A stretch of 23,381 bases of DNA from CAYXXZ01 sp964469165 (GTDB lineage: Bacteria > Pseudomonadota > Gammaproteobacteria > Pseudomonadales > Porticoccaceae): contig CAYXXZ010000046.1 of the NCBI GenBank assembly GCA_964469165.1, positions 1 through 23,381 of the forward strand, written 5' to 3'. Of the stretch, positions 15,650-22,797 are shown in pieces (positions within the stretch are counted from its first letter, which is position 1; the number at the start of each line of letters is the position of its first letter). Below the pieces are notes generated by a model. The model worked only from the letters and a program-made list of their open reading frames with translations. It did no database searches and was not told where the DNA came from. Position numbers and translations under genes: made by a program.

Positions 15650-15749
15650 NNNNNNNNNNNNNNNNNNNNNNNNNNNNNNNNNNNNNNNNNNNNNNNNNNN
15701 NNNNNNNNNNNNNNNNNNNNNNNNNNNNNNNNNNNNNNNNNNNNNNNNN
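15650..15749. other. 100-N scaffold gap
   Basis: Exactly 100 unknown bases sit between two identical 55-bp segments. The round number is the conventional placeholder for a gap of unknown size. If the overlap is merged, the real distance is zero and 155 bases should be removed, giving one intact SDR gene with its ribosome binding site. Confidence 0.95.
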
Positions 15750-16514
15750 ATGACTGACTACTATCGTGACAAAGCGGGGCTGGTCACTGGCGCCGGCAGC
15801 GGTATCGGCAAAGCCGTCGCGGTGGCTTTTGCCGCGGCGGGCGCTAGCGTGCTGGTCGCCGACATCAATGAAGAAGCCGGCTTGAACACTGTTGCGCAGA
15901 TTCGCGATGCGGGGGGCGAGGCCCGCTTCCAGGCTTGCGATGTGTCCCGTGCGGAGGATGTTGCAGCCATGGTGCAAACCCTGGTGGATCACCATGGCAA
16001 GCTCGACTTTGCCGTCAACAATGCTGCGGTGGAATTGGCGGAAGGCCCTTTTACAGAAGCCGACGAGAGCACCTTCGACCGCCTCATGGCGGTGAATGTA
16101 AAGGGGGTGTTTCTGTGTCTGCAACATGAAGCGCGCCAGATGGTGGCGCAAGGTGGCGGCGCCATCGTCAATATCGCCTCGGTGAATTCGTACCGTCCTC
16201 AATATCACCAGACCATTTACACCAGCACCAAACATGCGGTGCTTGGTATGACCCGCAATGCCGCCATCGAAGCGGCGCCGCTGGGTGTGCGCATCAACGC
16301 GATCTGTCCCGGTGCCATCGAAACCCCCATGCTCGAGGCGTCGCTGCGCCAGGTTCCCATGCCTCGCGAGGACGTCATCGCCATGATGAGCCTCAATGGC
16401 CGCTTCGGACGACCGGATGAAATTGCCCGCGCCGCATTGTGGCTGTGTTCGGACCAGGCATCTTTCACGTACGGGCATGCGCTCGCGGTGGACGGCGGTT
16501 ATCTCGCGCGCTGA
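15750..16514 (+). CDS. Classical SDR oxidoreductase, probably NAD(H)-dependent
   Basis: This complete 254-residue classical SDR has TGAGSGIG at 13-20, the NAD-selecting aspartate in VLVADIN (D38), NNAA at 90-93, N116, S144, Y157 and K161 (YTSTK), and an ordinary C-terminal DGGYLAR. It interconverts a secondary alcohol and ketone. The closest functional analogies are hydroxysteroid dehydrogenases and 3-oxoacyl-ACP-type reductases, which cannot be separated here. Immediately before the ATG is the scaffold gap; merging the flanking duplicates restores AGGAG eight bases upstream. It would then lie about 86 bases after the flavin dehydrogenase and 42 before the next SDR, in one operon. Confidence 0.92.
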   Translation: MTDYYRDKAGLVTGAGSGIGKAVAVAFAAAGASVLVADINEEAGLNTVAQIRDAGGEARFQACDVSRAEDVAAMVQTLVDHHGKLDFAVNNAAVELAEGPFTEADESTFDRLMAVNVKGVFLCLQHEARQMVAQGGGAIVNIASVNSYRPQYHQTIYTSTKHAVLGMTRNAAIEAAPLGVRINAICPGAIETPMLEASLRQVPMPREDVIAMMSLNGRFGRPDEIARAALWLCSDQASFTYGHALAVDGGYLAR

Positions 16515-16556
16515 CACATCAATGAACCGAACCGGATAAATAGAGGAGAAACAATA

Positions 16557-17354
16557 ATGGCTACACTCAGCGGAAAAGGCGCCATCGTCTATGGTGCCGG
16601 CGGTAGGGACAATATGGGGCAAGCCATCGCGCGGCGTCTGATCGCCGAGGGCGCCGAGGTGATGGTGACGGGACGCAAGGAGGATGTGCTCGAGGAGTTC
16701 GTGGCCGCGCACGGTGGCGCCTGGCATTTGGTGGACATCACCAACAAAACGCAGGTGTTCGATGCCGCTCGCGAAGCCAGGAAACGCTTTGGCAACCTTT
16801 CTATCGGCGTGAACGCAACTGGTTGGGGATTACTCAAGCCGTTCGAGGAAAACACCGAGGACGACCTCGACAAGATGTTTGCCACTCAGTTCAAGGGGCC
16901 GTTCTTTTTTCTCCAGGCCATGATCGAGGGCATGACGGAAGGCGGCTCCATCGTGCAGATTTCGTCGGCTACCGCCACCATTCAACTGGAGCAGCACGCC
17001 GCTTACATGGGCACCAAGGCGGGCATCGATCATGTGGTGCGCACGGTGGCCAACGAGTTCGGTCACCGCGGCATTCGTGCCAATTCTGTTTCGCCGGGCC
17101 TGACCGAGACACCGATGGCCGGTGACGCCTTCAGCATCCCCGCATTCATCGAGGCATTCCGCAAGGAATATCCACTTGGCCGTGTAGGTACAGTGGAAGA
17201 CATTGCCGCGGCGGTGGCCTGGCTTGCCAATGATGAATGCTTCATGACGGGGCAGAATCTCCAGGTCAACGGTGGCCTCACCCTGCGTCGCAATCCCAGC
17301 CTTGCGGAGTTGGCTGAACTCGCCGAAAAAGCCACGCAACATCTCAGAGAATAG
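16557..17354 (+). CDS. Divergent SDR oxidoreductase, probably NADP(H)-dependent
   Basis: This 265-residue SDR has a modified cofactor loop, YGAGGRDNMGQAIA (12-25), and TGRK at the end of the second strand (R40), favouring NADP(H). S137, Y150 and K154 (YMGTK) are intact, but the tetrad asparagine position reads Q111 (ATQFKG) and NATG replaces NNAG. Serine, tyrosine and lysine should suffice for catalysis, though proton relay may differ. A GAGGAG ribosome binding site precedes the start. The NIPSNAP-like gene begins nine bases after its stop, so the two are tightly co-expressed. A role in alcohol/ketone or enone chemistry on the pathway substrate is inferred. Confidence 0.88.
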   Translation: MATLSGKGAIVYGAGGRDNMGQAIARRLIAEGAEVMVTGRKEDVLEEFVAAHGGAWHLVDITNKTQVFDAAREARKRFGNLSIGVNATGWGLLKPFEENTEDDLDKMFATQFKGPFFFLQAMIEGMTEGGSIVQISSATATIQLEQHAAYMGTKAGIDHVVRTVANEFGHRGIRANSVSPGLTETPMAGDAFSIPAFIEAFRKEYPLGRVGTVEDIAAAVAWLANDECFMTGQNLQVNGGLTLRRNPSLAELAELAEKATQHLRE

Positions 17355-17363
17355 GAGGATGCC

Positions 17364-17678
17364 ATGTACGTGCATGCAACACTGGAACTGAATTATGCCG
17401 GGGTCGGGGATTTTCTCGCCATGGCGCCCAAACTGAAAGGCCTTTGCGAAGAAGAGGGCTGGAAAATGGTTCTCGGTCTGCTGCAGCAGACCGGCCGCTT
17501 CAATACCGTGATTCATATCTGGAAAGTGCGAGACATGAATCATTATCACGAAGTGGTCCAGAAGCTTTATTCACATCCGGAAATCGGCGGTATTTTTGCC
17601 GTGCTGGCCAAGGCGGTAGAAAAGGAAACCGTCGTGTTTGCCGACACCACGCCCTATGGTGATGGTGTTATTTCATAA
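17364..17678 (+). CDS. NIPSNAP-like dimeric alpha/beta-barrel protein
   Basis: This 104-residue protein fits the NIPSNAP/ferredoxin-like alpha-beta barrel family. It has an opening strand YVHATLELNYAG, an internal strand-helix VIHIWKVRDMNHYHEVVQKLY (about 49-69, the typical 'H.w.Y.d...r' pattern) and a final strand. Small proteins of this kind form dimers that bind hydrophobic or ring compounds; some are isomerases or monooxygenases and many are uncharacterised. AGGAGG precedes the ATG. It is nine bases downstream of an SDR gene, so it probably acts on the same intermediate. A REP palindrome follows. Confidence 0.72.
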   Translation: MYVHATLELNYAGVGDFLAMAPKLKGLCEEEGWKMVLGLLQQTGRFNTVIHIWKVRDMNHYHEVVQKLYSHPEIGGIFAVLAKAVEKETVVFADTTPYGDGVIS

Positions 17679-17708
17679 GAGGCCGGAAATGCAGGCAGCA
17701 GCTGCACC

Positions 17709-17736
17709 GTAGGGGCAATTCATGAATTGCCCCTAC
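17709..17736. repeat. Perfect 28-bp palindrome, copy 1 (GTAG type)
   Basis: A fully self-complementary 28-base sequence runs from GTAGGGGCAATTCA to its exact inverse, ending CCCCTAC. An identical copy is at 21918-21945. Both are preceded by CC and lie in gaps inside the operon. The GTAG-plus-hairpin form matches REP or MITE-type elements. It may act as a hairpin that stabilises or attenuates the transcript. Confidence 0.85.
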
Positions 17737-17827
17737 ACACAGGAGAAACCGAGATCTGCCAGCGTTTAACTTAGAGCCTACAGCTTATAGCTCAACATAA
17801 ATAATTTGAGAGGACAGAGGAAAAATC

Positions 17828-18610
17828 ATGTTGACGACATCCATAGCCAAACTTTTCGACCTGTCGGGAAAAACCGCTCTGGTCACCGCTGCCGGGCAGG
17901 GAATGGGCCAGGCCATCGCGTACCGCCTTGCCGAGGCGGGCGCCAATATCGTCGTTTCCCATAAGCATCGGGATACCGCCGAAAGAACCGCCGAAGACCT
18001 GGAAAAAATGGGCGTAAAGGCTCTTCCGGTAGTCACCGATGTCACCGATATGGGGCAGCTGGAAAATGCGGTGAACGTTGCTGTCGACGCCTTTGGCGGC
18101 ATTGATATTCTCGTCAATAATGCCGGTGGGATGCATCCGTTCACACCCTTTCTGGAAGTGACGCCAGAAACCTGGCAGCACACCATGGAGCGCAATCTGA
18201 AAGGCACATATTTTCTGACACAGATGGTTGCCAGAACCATGGTCGCCGATAAACGCCCGGGAAAAATCGTCAACATTGCATCGACGGCGGCGTTCAAGCC
18301 GGACTTCATGCTTGCCGCCTACAATGCTGCCAAGGCCGGCGTGGTCTCACTGACTCACTCGCTGAGCGCGGAATTGGCTCCCCATGGAATCCTGGTGAAT
18401 TCCGTGGTGCCAGGCCCTACACGCACCACCAACACCGAGGCGATTTATGACACGCCGGAAATCAAGGCGCTGATAGAACAGAAAGTACCACTTGGTAAAA
18501 CCGGCAGTGCCGAAGATGTCGCCAATGCCGTGCTGTTCTGCGCAAGCCCTGCCTCCAATCACATGACAGGCAGCATGATCGTGATCGACGGCGGCTTCAT
18601 GTGGACCTGA
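17828..18610 (+). CDS. Classical SDR oxidoreductase
   Basis: This 260-residue SDR has TAAGQGMG (20-27) in place of TGxxxGxG, NNAG at 97-100, N123, S152, Y165 and K169 (YNAAK), and the ending IDGGFMWT. The second strand ends VVSHKH, without the NAD-type aspartate, so NADP(H) is somewhat more likely. Expected chemistry is NAD(P)-linked oxidation or reduction of a hydroxyl/keto group. It starts about 90 bases after a REP palindrome and may begin its own transcript, but no strong promoter was recognised. AGAGGA lies upstream of the ATG. The VOC gene follows after 103 bases. Confidence 0.9.
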   Translation: MLTTSIAKLFDLSGKTALVTAAGQGMGQAIAYRLAEAGANIVVSHKHRDTAERTAEDLEKMGVKALPVVTDVTDMGQLENAVNVAVDAFGGIDILVNNAGGMHPFTPFLEVTPETWQHTMERNLKGTYFLTQMVARTMVADKRPGKIVNIASTAAFKPDFMLAAYNAAKAGVVSLTHSLSAELAPHGILVNSVVPGPTRTTNTEAIYDTPEIKALIEQKVPLGKTGSAEDVANAVLFCASPASNHMTGSMIVIDGGFMWT

Positions 18611-18713
18611 AAATCCTGTTGCTGATAAACGATAGAAAGCCGCATCAGGCGCCGTTAAAACTTGGACCACTGACTACCTTGCAACCATAAACGTTAATTA
18701 TCGAGAGGCTATT

Positions 18714-19283
18714 ATGAGCAGATTTTTTGGAAAGGCGGTTCACTCCGCGTACGTGGTGCCGGACATCAAGGCTGCGGTTGGGCGTATGGTATCCGCCGGT
18801 GTCGGACCCGCCTATTACATGAACCGTATTCGCGTGGCAGGCCGCTACCGCGGCGAGCGCAATGATCCGTTGATCACAGCAGCGTTCATGTACTCCGGCA
18901 GCCTGCAGTTTGAATTCATTCAGCAACATGACGATACACCTTCGGCCTATCTGGATTTTCTTGCCAAAAATCCGGAGGGCGGCTTTCACCATACGGCTTA
19001 TTACAGCAGCAATTTTACCGGCACTCTCGAGCAGGCAGAGAAAGAGGGGCAGGCCTTTGATGTCATTCAGGAGTTCATCGCACCGGATGGCACACCCTAT
19101 GAAATTTACGTCGCGCCGCGAGGCGTCGACAACCCGCTGTACATGCAGCTGATGTTCCCTGGCCCCATGGAACCCATGTTCACGGCGATGGAGAACAGTG
19201 CCCTGACCTGGGATGGACAAAAGCCGGAGCGCGATGCGCTGGACTTGCTGCCACCGGAAATGCGCCCGCCCCAGGAATTCTGA
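18714..19283 (+). CDS. VOC (glyoxalase/extradiol-fold) protein
   Basis: This 189-residue protein has the paired beta-alpha-beta-beta-beta pattern of the vicinal oxygen chelate superfamily. Likely metal ligands are H10 (KAVHSAYVV), E66 (LQFEFIQQ), H91 or H92 (GGFHHTAYY) and E129 (PYEIYV). The superfamily includes isomerases, epimerases, lyases and extradiol dioxygenases, so the reaction cannot be named. The conserved ligands do suggest an active metalloenzyme. A C-terminal extension of about 40 residues is rich in Pro and Glu. GAGAGG precedes the ATG. The DUF1254/1214 gene begins 11 bases after it, so these are co-transcribed. Confidence 0.8.
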   Translation: MSRFFGKAVHSAYVVPDIKAAVGRMVSAGVGPAYYMNRIRVAGRYRGERNDPLITAAFMYSGSLQFEFIQQHDDTPSAYLDFLAKNPEGGFHHTAYYSSNFTGTLEQAEKEGQAFDVIQEFIAPDGTPYEIYVAPRGVDNPLYMQLMFPGPMEPMFTAMENSALTWDGQKPERDALDLLPPEMRPPQEF

Positions 19284-19294
19284 AGGCAGGTTTC

Positions 19295-20590
19295 ATGAAA
19301 ATTCTAACGGATCAATCGCGCAGGTGCGCGCATTGGGCCGCGTGCCTGATACTTTTTTCTGGAGTCACCATGTCAGCTATTGCAGCAGAAACATCGCCAC
19401 ATCCTCTCGAGTCCTGGGACAGGTTTACTCGCGATCTCAACGCCCTTGGCCATCAGGTGATGGCGAATCTTCCCGAGCGCCTGCACGGCGATCCGCAGAT
19501 CGAGCAAGAGCTTGGCAGAATACTGCTTCAGGCGCTGGCATCGAAAACCATCGATGCGCTGGCCAGCGATGCCGATCACCCGGTCTTCGTTCCCTGGATC
19601 AACGGTGCGCTGAACGTTTTTCAGCCCAATGCCGATACCATCTACAAGATCGCCACGGTATCGCCAGAGGGTGTGTACCGTTTGCGGGGAAAACAAGGCA
19701 CTTTGAATCTTTTCAAAATAGGCCAGTTCGGCAGCCCCACACCGGAGGAAGCCGGTGCCGGCGCGCCGGTTACCCCCATCGCCTACAACGATTTCAATGC
19801 GCTTTCCGTCGATGAGGACGGTCGCTACGACGTGATTCTCAGCAGCGAAAAGCCCGTCGGCCACACGGGTGACTGGTGGCATCTGGACCCGCGCACGGTG
19901 AGGTTGTGGGTGAGGCAAGTCGCCTATGACTGGTCGAAGGAGGTCGATCCCACCATTTCCATCGAGCGCCTCGACGTGCCGGTGACCCGGCCGCGCCCTT
20001 CGGCCGCCGTGCTGGAGGAGAGGCTGCTTGCGATTCCGACTCTCACCGGTAACATGGCCAGCTATTTTCTGAGCCACGTCGAAGAGCTGCGCGACAATGG
20101 CTATATCAACAAGCTCAAGGAATTCGATCTCACCCAGTTGGGGGCATTTCAGGGGCAGTTTTATTACGAAGGTTCCTACGAGCTGGCGGACGATGAGGCA
20201 CTGATCGTCACCGCCAAGGTTCCGGAGGTGTGCCACTACTGGTCGGTGATTCTCACCAACGAATTATTCGAAACCACCGACTGGGCCAACAATCACAGCA
20301 GTCTCAACGGCAGCCAGGCGCGGGTGGACAGCGACGGTTATGTGCGCTTCGTGGTCGCGGCGAAAGATCCGGGCGTTGCCAATTGGCTGGATACCGCAGG
20401 TTATCCCATCGGTGTTGTCCAGGGGCGCTGGACGGACTGCGACAGCAGTCCTGTTCCCGACGCGGAAAAAGTCGCTTTTTCCGATATCCGCAAGCACCTG
20501 CCGCTTGCAACCGAAGAAGTCACAACACAGCAGCGCGAACAAATCATTCGCGAGCGCCGCGCGCAATTCAATCAGCGGCCGCTGTGGTGA
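19295..20590 (+). CDS. Exported DUF1254/DUF1214-type protein
   Basis: This 431-residue protein has an N-terminal signal peptide (hydrophobic segment at about 13-31, likely cut near AIAA-ET), so it acts in the periplasm or envelope. The middle portion has NADTIYKIATVSPEGVYRLRG, and the C-terminal third, YWSVILTNELFETTDWANNHSSLNG and GVVQGRW, is the DUF1214 signature. The family is widespread but its biochemical role is not established. It recurs in steroid and terpenoid catabolic gene sets. It sits between VOC (11-base gap) and sulfotransferase (20-base gap) genes. The partial gene at the right end of the window is a paralogue sharing the YRL-G and DG-(YF)-(DE)-VILS patterns. Confidence 0.8.
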   Translation: MKILTDQSRRCAHWAACLILFSGVTMSAIAAETSPHPLESWDRFTRDLNALGHQVMANLPERLHGDPQIEQELGRILLQALASKTIDALASDADHPVFVPWINGALNVFQPNADTIYKIATVSPEGVYRLRGKQGTLNLFKIGQFGSPTPEEAGAGAPVTPIAYNDFNALSVDEDGRYDVILSSEKPVGHTGDWWHLDPRTVRLWVRQVAYDWSKEVDPTISIERLDVPVTRPRPSAAVLEERLLAIPTLTGNMASYFLSHVEELRDNGYINKLKEFDLTQLGAFQGQFYYEGSYELADDEALIVTAKVPEVCHYWSVILTNELFETTDWANNHSSLNGSQARVDSDGYVRFVVAAKDPGVANWLDTAGYPIGVVQGRWTDCDSSPVPDAEKVAFSDIRKHLPLATEEVTTQQREQIIRERRAQFNQRPLW

Positions 20591-20610
20591 GTGAAGTCGT
20601 GGGGATTTCT

Positions 20611-21867
20611 ATGAACAGGATATACATAACCGATCTTGCCAAGCCCGAGCATTCGGCGCTGGAAAAGCAGGTCATGGCGTCGGCGCCGGAAGTGGTTCTG
20701 AGTTCGGCTGCGGTGTTGGCGTTGGCACAGGAGCGCACCGGGCTCAGCGACTTTGGCGACATGGACTTTGTGGAAAGGCTCGACGTATGGCTGCAAAGCA
20801 TCGACGAAGATCGAGGGCTCAACCGCTTGGGGCGCGCCGGCGCCTTTGACCAGATCGTGCGCTACGCCGCCTGCCGCTTGCGCTTCGAGGATCGTCTCAA
20901 ACGCCAGCCTGAAATACTCGAGGTAAAGATCGAGCGCCCTATCATCATTGCCGGCCTGCCGCGCTCCGGCACCACGCATCTGGTCAATATACTGGCCTCG
21001 AACCCGGCACTGCGCGCCATGAAGCTTTGGGAGTCGATGGAGCCGGTGCCCAGGGAGGATGAAATTTCGTTCGCCGATGATGACAGCAATCCCAGGTATC
21101 GGCGGGCGGTGGAGGGCTGGTATATCCTCACTCAGGTACTCGAGCACTGGGAAGCGATGCACGAGATGGCGCCGGACCATATCCATGAGGATATCGAGCT
21201 GCAATGCCTGGATTTTTCCACCTATATCATCGACTGGCTGGCACGGGTGCCGCGCTGGCAGCAATATTATTACGATCACGACCAGACGCCTCATTACGCC
21301 TACGGCAAAAAAGTTCTGCAGGCCATGACCCAATTGCAGGGCCCCAACCGCTGGCTCATGAAATCACCGCCACACATGGAGAATCTCAAGCCTCTCCTGA
21401 ACGTCTATCCGGATTGCGCGCTGATCATTACACACCGAGATCCCGTGGCGGTGATCCAATCGGCAATCACCATGGTGGCCTACTGGGACCGCATTCGCCG
21501 CAGCGAAGCGGATCTGCCGGGCCTGGCGACGCTGTGGATCGATCGCATCGAACGGCTTTTGCAAGCCTGCGTGCGGGATCGCGACGACTTGCCCGAGAAT
21601 CAGGTCATGGATGTCCTCTTCCACGAGTACATGGCGGATCAGCGCGCAGTGGTGAACAAGGTCTACGATCATGGCGGACTCGACATGACAGCGGAGGCAT
21701 CGCGTCAGGTGGATGATTATTTGCAGGCAAATCCCAGAGGAAAACTCGGGCAGGTAGTCTATGACCCGATAGGCGATTTTGGCATCGATATCGCCGCACT
21801 GCGCGAGCGCTTTGCGTTTTATTACGAGCGTTTTCCTGTCAAGCAAGAGCCTGTATTGGGAGAATGA
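20611..21867 (+). CDS. PAPS-dependent sulfotransferase-family protein
   Basis: This 418-residue sulfotransferase has the 5'-phosphosulfate loop in IIIAGLPRSGTTHLVNILA (PRSGTTH 117-123) and the 3'-phosphate motif in LIITHRDPVAVIQS (R276 and S284), both correctly ordered. The helical N-terminal 110 residues precede the core. The family moves sulfate from PAPS to hydroxyl or amine groups, so this enzyme could sulfate a hydroxylated pathway molecule in the cytoplasm. Some bacterial relatives in catabolic clusters have no proven activity. The start ATG 20611 follows GGGGA; an in-frame extension back to 20230 overlaps the DUF1214 gene and is rejected. A REP palindrome lies 50 bases after the stop. 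Confidence 0.85.
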   Translation: MNRIYITDLAKPEHSALEKQVMASAPEVVLSSAAVLALAQERTGLSDFGDMDFVERLDVWLQSIDEDRGLNRLGRAGAFDQIVRYAACRLRFEDRLKRQPEILEVKIERPIIIAGLPRSGTTHLVNILASNPALRAMKLWESMEPVPREDEISFADDDSNPRYRRAVEGWYILTQVLEHWEAMHEMAPDHIHEDIELQCLDFSTYIIDWLARVPRWQQYYYDHDQTPHYAYGKKVLQAMTQLQGPNRWLMKSPPHMENLKPLLNVYPDCALIITHRDPVAVIQSAITMVAYWDRIRRSEADLPGLATLWIDRIERLLQACVRDRDDLPENQVMDVLFHEYMADQRAVVNKVYDHGGLDMTAEASRQVDDYLQANPRGKLGQVVYDPIGDFGIDIAALRERFAFYYERFPVKQEPVLGE

Positions 21868-21917
21868 TGCTCTGGGAATTGGGCTGCAGTCACGCTTGTT
21901 GATTCCCGCTGCATACC

Positions 21918-21945
21918 GTAGGGGCAATTCATGAATTGCCCCTAC
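21918..21945. repeat. Perfect 28-bp palindrome, copy 2 (GTAG type)
   Basis: This is identical over all 28 bases to the palindrome at 17709-17736, again preceded by CC. It lies between the sulfotransferase gene and the next SDR. The perfect identity of two copies about 4.2 kb apart indicates recent spread or conversion of a repeat family. Confidence 0.85.
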
Positions 21946-21995
21946 ATGAAAATTAGACGACTGTGTAAACACCTTGAATCAATAAAGAGATAACC

Positions 21996-22751
21996 ATGTG
22001 GAATAACGTACAGTACAGCTACAGCGGCGCGAATGTTCTGGTCACCGGGGGCACCGGCGGCCTGGGATATGCCATCGCCGATGCCTTTGCCAGGGCCGGA
22101 GCGGCGGTGACGATCACCGGCACCAAACCATCGCCAACGGATTATGACAAGGATCTCGGCAGGTTCGACTACCTGCAGCTGGATGTGGAAAACAACGCCC
22201 ATGTGGACGCGGTTGGCGCGTGTTTCGAGCGCCTGGATGTTCTCGTCCACAGTGCCGGTGTCGCCTTCTATGTCCTGGGCCTGGATGAATTCGAGCCCGA
22301 CAATTTCGAGCGTGCCATAAAAATGCACCTCACCAGCGTGTACCGCTTGTCCGAGAACTGCTCGCAGGCCTTGAAGCGGAGCATTCTGCCCGGCGGGGCG
22401 TCCGTGATTCATATCGCGTCCATGACATCTTTCTTCGGCATGGAGCCGGTGCCGGCCTACGGCTCGGCCAAGACGGGTCTGCTGGGCTTGACTCGGGTGC
22501 TCGCCGTGCGTTGGGCGCGTGACAACATACGGGTGAATGCGATTGCCTGTGGCATGGTGGAAAGCGGGATGACAAAACCGATGATGGATCAACCGGAAGT
22601 CTCCAACCAGTTGTTGGCAAGAGTGCCGATGGGGCGCCACGGGCAGCCGGGTGACATATCCGGTGCCGCCCTTTTTCTGTCCAGCGATGCTGCGTCCTGG
22701 ATCACCGGGCAGGCACTTCCCGTCGATGGTGGCTTCAGTATTGCCGGATGA
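21996..22751 (+). CDS. SDR oxidoreductase with altered tetrad
   Basis: This 251-residue SDR has TGGTGGLG at 17-24, S142, Y155 and K159 (YGSAK), and C-terminal VDGGFSIAG. HSAG (85-88) replaces NNAG, and the tetrad asparagine position reads H111 (MHLTSVY), so the proton relay differs from the classical enzyme. TGTK at the end of the second strand argues against NAD specificity. It lies 50 bases after a REP palindrome and 46 bases before the partial DUF1214-like gene. The likely function is NAD(P)-dependent alcohol/ketone interconversion on the same substrate family. Confidence 0.88.
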   Translation: MWNNVQYSYSGANVLVTGGTGGLGYAIADAFARAGAAVTITGTKPSPTDYDKDLGRFDYLQLDVENNAHVDAVGACFERLDVLVHSAGVAFYVLGLDEFEPDNFERAIKMHLTSVYRLSENCSQALKRSILPGGASVIHIASMTSFFGMEPVPAYGSAKTGLLGLTRVLAVRWARDNIRVNAIACGMVESGMTKPMMDQPEVSNQLLARVPMGRHGQPGDISGAALFLSSDAASWITGQALPVDGGFSIAG

Positions 22752-22797
22752 CCCGACGGCGCCTGTGTGGCGTGAAATGCTTGGCAAAAGGTGAGCC

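Noticed and set aside
15606..16727. Minus-strand frame running through the N gap
   Set aside because: It depends on translating unknown bases and is antisense to an SDR.
20230..20610. Upstream extension of the sulfotransferase frame
   Set aside because: It would overlap the DUF1214 coding region by some 360 bases and encodes Arg/Gln/Ser-rich sequence; ATG 20611 has its own ribosome binding site.
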